DNA of 64,000 bases, taken from Bog-950 sp044225825. GTDB lineage: Bacteria; Bacteroidota; Bacteroidia; Chitinophagales; LD1. The stretch spans positions 709,498 through 773,497 of the forward strand of contig JBGAIB010000002.1 of NCBI GenBank assembly GCA_044225825.1, written 5' to 3'. Position 1 is the first letter of the stretch, and the number at the start of each line of letters is the position of its first letter. Under the pieces are notes generated by a model. The model was not told the DNA's origin. It did no database searches and worked only from the letters and a program-made list of their open reading frames with translations. A program made the translations under genes and the position numbers. Of this stretch, positions 18,802 to 27,257 are shown piece after piece.

Positions 18802-20676
18802 TTAATGTGTAACCGTAAGCTTTACCGAGCTGCCGGCTTTTCCGTTGCTAACTTTGGCCACATACAAGCCTGTAGCCAATGCAGCAGTGCTTATGGTATT
18901 ACTGCCTTTCTGTAATTCCTGTTGCTGCAGTAAGCGGCCCTGCAAATCGTATAAGTATAAAATAGTATTTGTTTCGCTTACTACAAAAGTAGTACTTTGG
19001 TTAGCCGGGTTCGGATAAACCTGCAGGGCCAGTTGCGCTTCGGTTTCGTGTACTGACGAATAGAAGAAGGCATAGTCCAGTGCGCGTTTGGCGTTGATGC
19101 GGCCAAAGCCCAGTTCGCGGCTCCAGGTGCCGTTAGCATATACCGAATCGTAGGCATAACCGCCAACCCTTTCAGCCGTTTGCGAAATAATATTACGTAC
19201 ATCCTCGGGTCCTAACTCGGGGCGTAGGCTTAACAGCAAGGCACCCACACCTGCCGCATTGGGGCACGCTGCCGAAGTGCCGTTGAAGGTAAAGGAGTAG
19301 TCGTTTGCGCTGAAACCTTTGCTGCCGCGCATATCGGTAGTAGCAATCTTTACACCCGGTGCGCTAAAATCCAGACCGATGCCAAAATCGCCGCCCCACC
19401 AGTTTTCGCCACTGCAATCGGCCGGGTTTTTCCGTTCGTCGCACATAGTAGTTGCATTTACCGAGATGGTTACTTCCATACTGCCGGGCCAAATAGATCC
19501 CGCACTGTCATTATCGTTACCGCTGCTAAAGAACATGGCAATACCTTTACCACCACGGGCATTTTGGTAAGCGGTATTAATAGCATCCGTTACCGGCTGG
19601 GTGCCACCGGGTAAAATAGAAATCAAAGCAGGTGGTAATCCCCAGCTGTTGCTTAGCACATCGGCCTGTGCATCGTTCCAGGCCCAACCGATAGCGTCGG
19701 CAAAGGCCGCAGCGGTTGAGTACGGCAGCGGATCGCTGGCACCGCTCAGTAATATGTAATAGAAGCTGCGTACCGGTATTATCTTGCACGAAGGCGCCAC
19801 ACCGGCCACGCCCAGGTTGTTATCCTTAACTGCCGCTACAATACCGGCGCAACAGGTGCCGTGTCCATCCTCGGGGAAAGCAGGCGTTGGATAACCATCG
19901 GTGCTGTCGCTAACCGCATCATGACCGGGCAAAATGTTTGCTACTAAATCGGGTTGCAGTGTGTCCACGCCTGAATCGATGATACCTATCTTAATCGACG
20001 CATCGCCGGTAGTGATCAACCAGGCGCTGTCTACATCCATATCCGCATCGGGGTGGCCATTGCCCTGCAGTGTGCCGCCGGTGTTGTTCAAATTCCACTG
20101 GCGGTTGTAATACGGATCGTTACTGCATACCAGTGGATTGTGCAGGTAATCGGGTGAGGCATACAGGCACCAGCCTTCGTTTTGCAGTTGTGCGCAAAGG
20201 TCCACCGTATTTAAGCCCGTGGCTTTGGTATGGTAAACACTGTAAAGATTTGCAATGTATTTATCGGGCACTGCGGTGCCGGCATGCAGTTGTTCCAGCT
20301 TAGCCTGTAGCAGGGGTTCCATGTTTTTATCGCGCAGCTTAACAAAAAAATGATTGAGCACACCTGCGCTGTATTTGCCTTCGGTGATGAAGAAGCTTAC
20401 AAACTTTACTTCGGGCAATGCCAGCAATGCCTGCTCAGCCTGTTGGCGGTTCGTAGTGTTGCAAATGGTTACCTGCGGAGCGGGCAGATGCGTGTGGTTG
20501 GTGATGGTTGCCACGCTTTGCAGCACTTCGGCTTTGCGTTGCGCGCTTATGCCATCGTTAAAAAACACCAGCATACGGTCGGCGGCTATGCGATTTTTAT
20601 AATCGGTAAACGAATTGGCTACTGCCGATACGGTAAAGCTTACAAACAGGCTAACAACAAGTAAAAAACGGGTCAT
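18802..20676 (-). CDS. Secreted subtilisin-like (S8) serine protease with T9SS sorting domain
   Basis: 624-residue protease. It carries a signal peptide (residues 1-20), a propeptide-like region to about 190, and the S8 catalytic domain with the full triad: Asp234 (IIDSGVD), His272 (DGHGTCC) and Ser468 (NGTSAACP). A T9SS type A domain (VYPNPANQSTTF onward) forms the last 75 residues, so it is expected to cross the outer membrane and be attached to or released from the surface. The start overlaps the stop of the upstream DUF1295 gene by four bases (ATGA), indicating translational coupling. Confidence 0.95.
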   Translation of the reverse strand: MTRFLLVVSLFVSFTVSAVANSFTDYKNRIAADRMLVFFNDGISAQRKAEVLQSVATITNHTHLPAPQVTICNTTNRQQAEQALLALPEVKFVSFFITEGKYSAGVLNHFFVKLRDKNMEPLLQAKLEQLHAGTAVPDKYIANLYSVYHTKATGLNTVDLCAQLQNEGWCLYASPDYLHNPLVCSNDPYYNRQWNLNNTGGTLQGNGHPDADMDVDSAWLITTGDASIKIGIIDSGVDTLQPDLVANILPGHDAVSDSTDGYPTPAFPEDGHGTCCAGIVAAVKDNNLGVAGVAPSCKIIPVRSFYYILLSGASDPLPYSTAAAFADAIGWAWNDAQADVLSNSWGLPPALISILPGGTQPVTDAINTAYQNARGGKGIAMFFSSGNDNDSAGSIWPGSMEVTISVNATTMCDERKNPADCSGENWWGGDFGIGLDFSAPGVKIATTDMRGSKGFSANDYSFTFNGTSAACPNAAGVGALLLSLRPELGPEDVRNIISQTAERVGGYAYDSVYANGTWSRELGFGRINAKRALDYAFFYSSVHETEAQLALQVYPNPANQSTTFVVSETNTILYLYDLQGRLLQQQELQKGSNTISTAALATGLYVAKVSNGKAGSSVKLTVTH

Positions 20677-21482
20677 GCAGATTTGTTTATGGGTGGCGCT
20701 AAAGTAACAGCCCTGCGCGGAAACCAGGGAATAAATGCATTGGTGCGGCGCTTATAATCATCGTAGGCGCTGTTGCCTTCATATTTCTTTTCGAGCAGGG
20801 TTACGCCTGATACTTTTAACAGCAGATACGTAATAGTTAGCGGCGAAAGAATAGCAAAATACCACATGCCCGAAGGAATGCTGAGCGCAAAAAAGGCCCA
20901 CCATTGCACCGCCTCGCCAAAATAGTTGGGGTGGCGGCTGTATTTCCAAAGGCCTTTATCCATCAGCGGCCCATGCGGGTGCGGGTTGTTCTTAAAGTTG
21001 AACATCTGCCAATCGCTCACGGTTTCGAAATAAAAGCCAAACATGCCTATAACCGTAAATACCGGGTAAATCCATTTATAGCTGTGATTGAATTTGCCGG
21101 TGCTGCAGATAATGATCAAAGGCAAACTTACCACAAACATTACCAGCCCCTGCAACATAAACACCTGCAGAAAGGAGCGCCACAAAGCCTGTTTGCCCCA
21201 TTCCTTCCGCCATTGTGCATAGCGGAAATCTTCGGGTTGGCCCCAGTGGCGTATACCTATATACATGGTTAGGCGCAGGCCCCACATACTGGCTAAAAAC
21301 ACAATCAGCTTTTGGTGCAGGCGATCGTCGCCAAAGGTGGCATAGGTTACCCAGGTTACCAGCACAAAGCCCAGCCCCCAGCCAATATCGGCCCAGGTGT
21401 TATCCTTTGTAGCTGTTGCAATAATATACAGCAGGCACATATAGCCGGCAATACAAACTGCAGCAAGGGTAAAGGCGTTCAT
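20673..21482 (-). CDS. DUF1295 integral membrane protein (steroid 5-alpha-reductase-like)
   Basis: 269 residues with about six to seven membrane segments. The C-terminal part carries the DUF1295/isoprenylcysteine methyltransferase-like signature: a Gly-Leu-Trp then SRHPNYFGEAVQWW motif and the conserved EKKYEGNSAYDDYKRRT tail. Proteins of this superfamily reduce or methylate lipid-like substrates, but DUF1295 members have no settled activity. It is the first gene of a two-gene unit with the T9SS subtilase (ATGA overlap). The 644-base region upstream contains the TTGTGCA motif cluster. Confidence 0.88.
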   Translation of the reverse strand: MNAFTLAAVCIAGYMCLLYIIATATKDNTWADIGWGLGFVLVTWVTYATFGDDRLHQKLIVFLASMWGLRLTMYIGIRHWGQPEDFRYAQWRKEWGKQALWRSFLQVFMLQGLVMFVVSLPLIIICSTGKFNHSYKWIYPVFTVIGMFGFYFETVSDWQMFNFKNNPHPHGPLMDKGLWKYSRHPNYFGEAVQWWAFFALSIPSGMWYFAILSPLTITYLLLKVSGVTLLEKKYEGNSAYDDYKRRTNAFIPWFPRRAVTLAPPINKSA

Positions 21483-22126
21483 GTTTTAAAGGTAATCAAA
21501 AACTTGCCACGGATTGTAACCCCGGTTAAACGGCTAAAAGGGTAAATGGTAATGGAGGGCTGCGTTTTTTGAACGGGGGTAGACCACCGGAATTTTACAC
21601 TCCTTTACACTTTTTCTGTTTAGAAATTAGAAATCAGAGGTCAGAAAGCAGACAAAGCCCTACCCATTGCCCCAGGGTTATCAACACTGCTTGTGCATGC
21701 TTGTGCAGGTTTTTTGCTTGTGCACAAGTTAGAAAAAATTTCATGTGAGGTTTTTTTGTGTTAAATGCAAGAAAATCGCAGCGTTCCGGAAATTCTAGTT
21801 TCTCCATTTGTGCACATTTGTGCAGTTGATTTTGAAGTGCACAAATCGGATAAAATTTAATGTGTGCTTTACGGAGGAATTCAAGGATGCCTGTTTTCGG
21901 AAAAGCGATTTGCCTGTATCCGTTTTAAAAACAGCCGGGTATGCACAGCGCGCCGGTTCGCCTGCCTTATTTACGGGCTACCGGTTTATGTCAAAGAGCT
22001 TTGGTAGTGTAAATATAGTAAATAAGGTAAAAAGTTTCTAATAAAGTTCCATAATTAACAAAATTAGCAGGCAGCGATTTAACCGGGGTATCCGGTTTCG
22101 GGAGCTTATCCCATGCAATCTGATTT
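21483..22126. other. 644-base non-coding region upstream of the DUF1295 gene
   Basis: No convincing gene on either strand. Codon composition and lack of family resemblance argue against the short open frames here. It contains the TTGTGCA cluster (21690-21846), listed separately. The rest is AT-rich with T-runs. Confidence 0.6.
21690..21846. repeat. Cluster of TTGTGCA motifs with palindromes
   Basis: CTTGTGCA occurs at 21690 and 21700. The 12-base palindrome CTTGTGCACAAG is at 21717-21728. ATTTGTGCAC at 21806-21815 is followed by another TTTGTGCA and then by GTGCACAAAT at 21837-21846, a perfect 10-base inverted repeat with the first. Six copies of the core lie in 157 bases, which suggests binding sites for a dimeric regulator. 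Confidence 0.6.
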
Positions 22127-22714
22127 TTACTCCGCTGGTATGTGGGCGGCCATGCGTTCAATACGGCGGTCGGGTATAAGCCATATAAAGGCCACCAGTA
22201 TATACAAACTGCCTGCAATAAGCGGATGCACCCAGCACATGCCAATGGCGGTTAAGTAGATGAACGGCGATAGCTTGCCTTTGATATCGTTGCCAATAGC
22301 CTTTGCCAACACCGAGTTAGCGCCCTGGTTTTTAATAATACGCAGTTGCAGCATATAGTATGCGATAGCCGCCATTAACAGTATAATGCCATACAGGGCC
22401 ATAGGGGTAGCGGCAAAATGATTTTCACCAATCCAGCCGGTAGCAAAAGGCACCAGCGATAACCAGAACAACAGGTGCAGGTTCGCCCACAGCACATCGC
22501 CGCTAACATTGGCAACGGTGTGCATCATGTGGTGGTGGTTGTTCCAATAAATGCCGATGTAAATAAAGCTGAGCACGTAGCTTATCAATACAGGCAGCAG
22601 TTCCTGCAAATCGGCCCACTGTGCGCCATGCGGTACCTTAATTTCCAGCACCATAATGGTGATGATAATCGCTAACACGCCATCGCTGAAAGCTTCCAGC
22701 CGTCCTTTTTTCAT
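22127..22714 (-). CDS. TMEM175-family (DUF1211) membrane protein
   Basis: 195-residue membrane protein. The conserved start R-x-x-A-F-S-D-G-V (MKKGRLEAFSDGVLAIIITI) is the TMEM175 filter-helix signature, followed by five further hydrophobic segments. Bacterial TMEM175 homologues assemble as potassium-permeable channels, so K+ conduction is a reasonable inference but is not shown here. The start at 22714 (ATG) is preferred to an upstream TTG because the family begins shortly before the FSD motif. It lies 18 bases downstream of the next membrane-protein gene on the same strand. Confidence 0.9.
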   Translation of the reverse strand: MKKGRLEAFSDGVLAIIITIMVLEIKVPHGAQWADLQELLPVLISYVLSFIYIGIYWNNHHHMMHTVANVSGDVLWANLHLLFWLSLVPFATGWIGENHFAATPMALYGIILLMAAIAYYMLQLRIIKNQGANSVLAKAIGNDIKGKLSPFIYLTAIGMCWVHPLIAGSLYILVAFIWLIPDRRIERMAAHIPAE

Positions 22715-22732
22715 ACACTGCAATATAGCAGT

Positions 22733-23296
22733 TTACCCTGTTGTATCCGCTGCTGTTTGCAGGCGGTATTGTTTATACATATCCAGGTTCCAGCGGTATA
22801 AAATAACCACGCAGCCTGTAATAAGTACAGCATACACCAATTGGGCGCTGTGCACCTGTTTGTAAAAGGTAGTGTAGTTGATCAACAGCCACATAAGGGT
22901 GGATACCATACCTGCATATACCACGCAGCGTGTCAAGGTATGACCCATGTATTGGTTAAAGCGCCACAGGCTATCGGGCAGTTTGTAGAACATGGCTATC
23001 CAGCTTTGTTTTTTGCCCAGGTATAAATAACCTGCCAAAGTGCTAAAGGAGTAACCGGTTGCGGAGGGTAATAAATTGGCCGGACGAAACACCGACTGAT
23101 AATAAGCATAGAGGGTGTAAAGCACCAGAGCCCCCAGTACTACTAACAGGGGCGTCCAGCCCAGGCCCACCACCGATACCAGGGGGTTGGCTTCCTTACT
23201 TAGGTCGGGCGTAAGTTGCGCGGTGCAGTAGGCATCGTACGAGCGGCTGAAAAGGATCCATAGGGTGGTGAGGGTAAACTTTACTTTTTTAGACAT
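22733..23296 (-). CDS. Uncharacterised integral membrane protein
   Basis: 187 residues from ATG 23296, starting MSKKVKFTLTTLWILFSRSYDAYCT, with about four to five hydrophobic segments (residues 40-60, 75-90, 120-140, 150-165). The TAQLTPDLSKEANPLVSV stretch near the N-terminus is reminiscent of an Asp-x-x-x-E-x-N-P motif seen in other small Bacteroidota membrane proteins. I cannot assign a function. It probably forms a transcript with the TMEM175-like gene, 18 bases downstream. Confidence 0.7.
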   Translation of the reverse strand: MSKKVKFTLTTLWILFSRSYDAYCTAQLTPDLSKEANPLVSVVGLGWTPLLVVLGALVLYTLYAYYQSVFRPANLLPSATGYSFSTLAGYLYLGKKQSWIAMFYKLPDSLWRFNQYMGHTLTRCVVYAGMVSTLMWLLINYTTFYKQVHSAQLVYAVLITGCVVILYRWNLDMYKQYRLQTAADTTG

Positions 23297-23359
23297 GGTG
23301 GTTGATTTAAGCACAGTAAACGATGTGCACTTGAAAGCTAATATGTAAACCGGTTTTGT

Positions 23360-24505
23360 TTAACGGATTTTGGGAAAGACCCAAGGGGCGGTGGGTTTTG
23401 CCTGCGCTTGTTTTAGAAAGCGATCGCGCAGCTGCATAAAGGGCCGCTCTACAAGGCGGTGTAACAGGTAGGCAGCAGCCATGCAACTTACAATACAAAC
23501 CAGCAGGAGTACAGCGGGGCTTAAACCGGCCCCCCCGAATACCTGCTGCGTAACATGTACCACACCTTTATGCGTAAGGTACACTGCATACGAGAGCGTG
23601 GCAATAAGGGTGGTTACTTTCGATTGCCATTTATACAACACGCTGGTTTCGCTAACTGCACCGGCTACTACCAGGCCATAACCAAGTGCAATAACCGGAA
23701 ACCCGAAGATGGATGCGGCCCAACTTTGCGGATCGGCACACAGCCGGCAGGCCACCGCCAATACCAGCACGCCTGCAGCTATAAGCCAGTTGCCGTAACG
23801 GGAAATAGTATTCCAGGTGGCAGGTAAAAAACGGTAAACGGCTGCAATGCTTACACCAACGAGTAAGCCATCAAGCCGGTTATAGGTTGGGTAGTACACG
23901 TATTGATACCACAGCACCGCAGAAGGATCGGTAGCGCTGTTGTAACAGTGATACGAATAAGCACGCCATGCAAAGCCTGCTGCAAATAAACCGGGCAGCA
24001 GCCACCAGCCTATTTTAAAGCGGTTGGTGTAAAGCAGTAAAATTACGACGACGGGAAGCAGCAGGTAAAAGTGCTCTTCTACACATAGCGACCAGGCATG
24101 CGAGAAGGTGCCGGTGGTAGCGAGGTTAAGACCGAAGTTTTGTGTAAACGTCAGGAATTTCCACAAGGGTGGCAGGCTCTCCTTTTCGCGGAAGAAGGGC
24201 AGGCAAAAATAGAAGGCGAGTGTAAGCCAATAGGCCGGCAGAATGCGGAAAAAACGTTTGGTGAAAAACTGCCTGCTGCTGATAGCGCCGCCTTTATTTA
24301 TCTGTTCAAACAATTGCGAAGCGATTAGAAACCCGCTGAGCACAAAGAACAGATCTACGCCCGTCCACCCGAATTGGGCAATGGCCGGCAAGCAATCGGG
24401 TTGCTGCGGACTTAAAATCATGTAATGAAAAATAAACACATAACTGATGGCAAAAGCCCGCAGGTGGTCCAGTCCGTAAAGTTTAGTGCTTGGGGTAGTT
24501 TTCAA
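23360..24505 (-). CDS. Acyltransferase 3 family membrane protein (OafA-like)
   Basis: 381 residues, ten or more membrane helices, typical length for the acyltransferase-3 domain. The defining N-terminal pattern is present: LRAFAISYVFIFHYM, with the catalytic His in F-H-Y, and the following VDLFFVLSGFLI motif. The family moves acetyl or other acyl groups across the inner membrane onto surface glycans such as O-antigen or peptidoglycan. The glycan operon of this window is 7 kb away, so a link is only possible, not shown. It is likely monocistronic. Confidence 0.9.
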   Translation of the reverse strand: MKTTPSTKLYGLDHLRAFAISYVFIFHYMILSPQQPDCLPAIAQFGWTGVDLFFVLSGFLIASQLFEQINKGGAISSRQFFTKRFFRILPAYWLTLAFYFCLPFFREKESLPPLWKFLTFTQNFGLNLATTGTFSHAWSLCVEEHFYLLLPVVVILLLYTNRFKIGWWLLPGLFAAGFAWRAYSYHCYNSATDPSAVLWYQYVYYPTYNRLDGLLVGVSIAAVYRFLPATWNTISRYGNWLIAAGVLVLAVACRLCADPQSWAASIFGFPVIALGYGLVVAGAVSETSVLYKWQSKVTTLIATLSYAVYLTHKGVVHVTQQVFGGAGLSPAVLLLVCIVSCMAAAYLLHRLVERPFMQLRDRFLKQAQAKPTAPWVFPKIR

Positions 24506-24609
24506 GGTAATGGTGCTTGCAGGTTGGCATATGCCGGTGTGCCACCGGTTAATCGCTTGCGGTAAATATACATAAGCCGCTGACTTAGGAAGGCGGTTGA
24601 GCGCTAGCC

Positions 24610-24966
24610 TCAGCTATTCTTCTGCCGGCTCAGGTTTATAAGCAGCCACAGGATGCCCAGCGATAGGTTAATGACCCCGAAGGAGGTAGAAAAACTGCGT
24701 TCCACCGATGAGCCGCCATTGAGGAGGTAGAAGGCTGCAATACAGATAAGGCCCGGCGCTAGGAACCTGAGCGCCGGCCATTTAACCGGTATAAAATACA
24801 GCAGGTTGCTTGCTGAACAGGCCAGCATTACAATGCCAATGCCCACCCAGCGCAGCGTGTTTAGTGGTTCGTGCAAGGCGGTGTAGAAGGTGCCTATGGC
24901 CAACAGCAATGGAATAGTAAGCAGGTAAGCGATAAGCGGGAAGCGGCTATTGGTAGCAGAGGCCAT
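24610..24966 (-). CDS. Small four-helix membrane protein
   Basis: 118 residues with four hydrophobic segments (about 10-28, 38-58, 66-84, 92-110) and a polar C-terminal tail (NLSRQKNS). The overall form is that of a small integral membrane protein of unknown role. No conserved motif was recognised. It is divergent from the lipoprotein pair that follows. Confidence 0.6.
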   Translation of the reverse strand: MASATNSRFPLIAYLLTIPLLLAIGTFYTALHEPLNTLRWVGIGIVMLACSASNLLYFIPVKWPALRFLAPGLICIAAFYLLNGGSSVERSFSTSFGVINLSLGILWLLINLSRQKNS

Positions 24967-25094
24967 AGCAGCTAAGATAGTGATTGGTTTGCTGTTGGAG
25001 GTGGTTTAAAAAACCGCAAAATCTGTCTTTCCGCCTGGTGCTGCTATCCAATACATTGCTGCACATTATTCACCCCTTTAATTGTTTACCTACC

Positions 25095-25730
25095 ATGAAA
25101 AAATTTCTCGTCCTGCTGCTAGTGGCTGCTATGCCTTTTTTGATTCAATCGTGCTGCGAGGCCAGTGTATTGGCCGATTTGGCTACTACCCTGGTAAGTG
25201 GTTTAGTAAGGACCTTTGTGTCCAGTACGGCCAACTCGCAGGTGTTTGAAGTGGTAAACGATTTTGCCAACGTAGCTACCGATGTGGCGGTTAACCAAAC
25301 CTGCACCTGTGGTAAAAAGATACAGGAAGCAAAGGCCAGCACCGCTAAATGGAATGTCTACTATAATGCTTCTACGCCTGATCCGGGCAATTGGGGGCAA
25401 CCGCAAGTGGACGCTGATGTAGACAAAGGGAGTTTAGAAGCCTGCCATGACGATAAAACAATTGTGGATGTAGAATTTCTGGCATCGGGCTATTACCTGG
25501 TAGAAAACATACTGGACTATACCAACCAGGTGCATGAACGGAATGAGGGCAACAACCTGAACCAGAACGAAACCTGGAAAACAGAGGTAATGACCAATCC
25601 ATTTTTGGAGAACGCCCACTTTGGCAATAACCGGAACTATACCATTATAGAAGTAAAACTGGAACAGGAGCTACCACAATACGATGCCGAGGGCAAACGG
25701 ATATTCTGCCGCATTTTAAGTGTTAAGTAA
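25095..25730 (+). CDS. Lipoprotein of unknown function, first of a pair
   Basis: The ATG at 25095 gives a classical lipoprotein signal: MKKFLVLLLVAAMPFLIQSCC, with Cys20 or Cys21 as the lipid site. An upstream ATG at 24984 would prepend 37 residues that spoil the signal, so it is rejected. The mature part (~190 residues) contains a CTCGKK pair of cysteines. Near its C-terminus it has YTNQVHERNEGNN, a layout typical of CARDB-type immunoglobulin-like beta domains, where D-x-x-N-x-V-x-E-x-x-E-x-N-N precedes the last strands. Function unknown. The next lipoprotein gene begins 30 bases after its stop. Confidence 0.7.
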   Translation: MKKFLVLLLVAAMPFLIQSCCEASVLADLATTLVSGLVRTFVSSTANSQVFEVVNDFANVATDVAVNQTCTCGKKIQEAKASTAKWNVYYNASTPDPGNWGQPQVDADVDKGSLEACHDDKTIVDVEFLASGYYLVENILDYTNQVHERNEGNNLNQNETWKTEVMTNPFLENAHFGNNRNYTIIEVKLEQELPQYDAEGKRIFCRILSVK

Positions 25731-25760
25731 GTAGTTGTGTTCACCCATTTAATTGTTGTT

Positions 25761-26516
25761 ATGCGTAAGCTCCTGTTTATTTTACCCGTTTACCTGTTGC
25801 TGGCAGGTTGTGTAAAGCCCGGCTACAAGGTTTCAACACCCGATGGCTTTGTGCCAACTAATTATTATAGCTACGGCGTGGCTCCCTGGGTTGATTTAGG
25901 TACCAGTGGTTTAACCATTGCTACACGCTATAATTATTACGGTGCGCCGCCTTCGCCTTATGGAATTTTTGGCAGCAGTTGTCCGCTGGAAGGCAATGTG
26001 AATTTTAAGAACGAACTGTATGTGGTAACCAAGGTGGTAAAGCAAACTGCCACCTTCAACATGTTTAGCGCTTACACAGGCTACGGCCCCTTTACTATTA
26101 ATGCAGGTACCAAGGTTTCGTTTTTGTGGAACACCGATTTGTTTTACCCCTGGATAATTGATTTTGCCAACCAGGGCATCGTTGATCCGCTGATGTATGG
26201 CGATACGATTACGGTAATACGCATTGCAGTTAACTCGGGCGATAAGGATTTTCAGGTGCCCAACTCCAAATCGCAATATGTAGTTATTAAATACGACCAG
26301 GCCACCAATACCTCCGAAACTATCCAGCAAACCGAATTGCCTACACCGGTTATTCCTGCGCATGGCTTAAAAGGAGTTTCGGAGAAGTTTATTTACCAGG
26401 CCGATGGTTTGTATAGCATCAAGTTCATTCTTGATTCTAATAATCAGGCCGAAGACAAAGGCAAGGAAGATACGGAAGTGGAAACCACCACTGTTAACCT
26501 AACGGTGAAACAGTAG
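25761..26516 (+). CDS. Lipoprotein of unknown function, second of a pair
   Basis: The ATG at 25761 gives MRKLLFILPVYLLLAGC, a clear lipobox (LAGC). The mature protein of ~235 residues is rich in Tyr, Thr and beta-forming residues. Its last third (GLYSIKFILDSNNQAEDKG) has a layout similar to the CARDB-like end of the preceding lipoprotein, suggesting the two are related or form a pair. Both probably sit in the outer membrane or periplasm. No family name can be given. A small perfect hairpin follows at 26525-26544. Confidence 0.7.
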   Translation: MRKLLFILPVYLLLAGCVKPGYKVSTPDGFVPTNYYSYGVAPWVDLGTSGLTIATRYNYYGAPPSPYGIFGSSCPLEGNVNFKNELYVVTKVVKQTATFNMFSAYTGYGPFTINAGTKVSFLWNTDLFYPWIIDFANQGIVDPLMYGDTITVIRIAVNSGDKDFQVPNSKSQYVVIKYDQATNTSETIQQTELPTPVIPAHGLKGVSEKFIYQADGLYSIKFILDSNNQAEDKGKEDTEVETTTVNLTVKQ

Positions 26517-26524
26517 GCGTACAG

Positions 26525-26544
26525 ATCCTGACATTCGTCAGGAT
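26525..26544. repeat. Short perfect hairpin, ATCCTGAC/GTCAGGAT
   Basis: Eight-base stem (26525-26532 with 26537-26544) and a four-base loop ATTC, directly after the lipoprotein gene. It could be an interspersed repeat or a weak terminator; there is no T-run. Confidence 0.5.
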
Positions 26545-26619
26545 GACGACGGAATGTACTGTGCAGACCGCAATAGAAATTTTGCCAAACCTGTTTAGAT
26601 TGCGCCTAAACTGTGTTGT

Positions 26620-27171
26620 ATGAGCACGCCTGCCATTATCGAGATTCCGGTTAATAAGAAGAAGCTTGGCCTATACCTACTGCTGAGTATAGCTTTTGTG
26701 GCTGCAGGTATTTGGTTTGTGGCCGCTACGCCTACCATGGAAGAGGACGATTTATTTTCGGACCCTATGGTGGTAAAGGGTTTTGGCTGGGCAGCTATTG
26801 TGTTGTTTGGGGCCGGCATTTACATTTTTGTGCGTAAGCTGCTGGATAAGAAACCGGGCCTGGTTATAACCCCCGAGGGGCTGAACTATTATTACAGTAT
26901 GGGCAAAACTACCATAGTGCCCTGGGGTGATATTATCCGTTTTGATGTGTATGAGGTAAGTCGTCAGAAGATGATTATGGTGCAGGTGAAGAACCCGCAG
27001 GAGCATTTGAAAAGCCAGACCAATGCTTTGTTACGCAAGTTAGCCGAAGGCAACATCAGCATGTATGGTACGCCTGTTGTTATAGCCGCTACGCCGCTGC
27101 AGATTAAGCTGGATGATCTGGTGTTGTTGCTGGAGACTAGGTTGAAGGAGAGCAGGGGCGGTACTATATAA
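26620..27171 (+). CDS. STM3941-like membrane protein
   Basis: 183 residues. It has two membrane helices (about 16-36 and 53-72) with a short loop between them, then a cytoplasmic domain of ~110 residues (KKPGLVITPEGLNYYYS, TTIVPWGDI onward) resembling STM3941-type proteins, in which a PH-like beta domain follows two helices. Function not established. The final LDDLVLLLETRLKE is a predicted helix. It is 103 bases after the lipoprotein and could be in the same transcription unit. Confidence 0.72.
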   Translation: MSTPAIIEIPVNKKKLGLYLLLSIAFVAAGIWFVAATPTMEEDDLFSDPMVVKGFGWAAIVLFGAGIYIFVRKLLDKKPGLVITPEGLNYYYSMGKTTIVPWGDIIRFDVYEVSRQKMIMVQVKNPQEHLKSQTNALLRKLAEGNISMYGTPVVIAATPLQIKLDDLVLLLETRLKESRGGTI

Positions 27172-27257
27172 TTGCCACAGTTCCCAAGTTTCGGAAGATT
27201 GCCGACGATAGCTCTATTTGATTTTAACCGAATGTCCGTCGCGCATTAGAGTGATTG

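Noticed and set aside
21808..22041. Open frame of 77 codons in the TTGTGCA region
   Set aside because: It starts inside the motif cluster, has no family resemblance and its amino-acid use is not protein-like; treated as non-coding.
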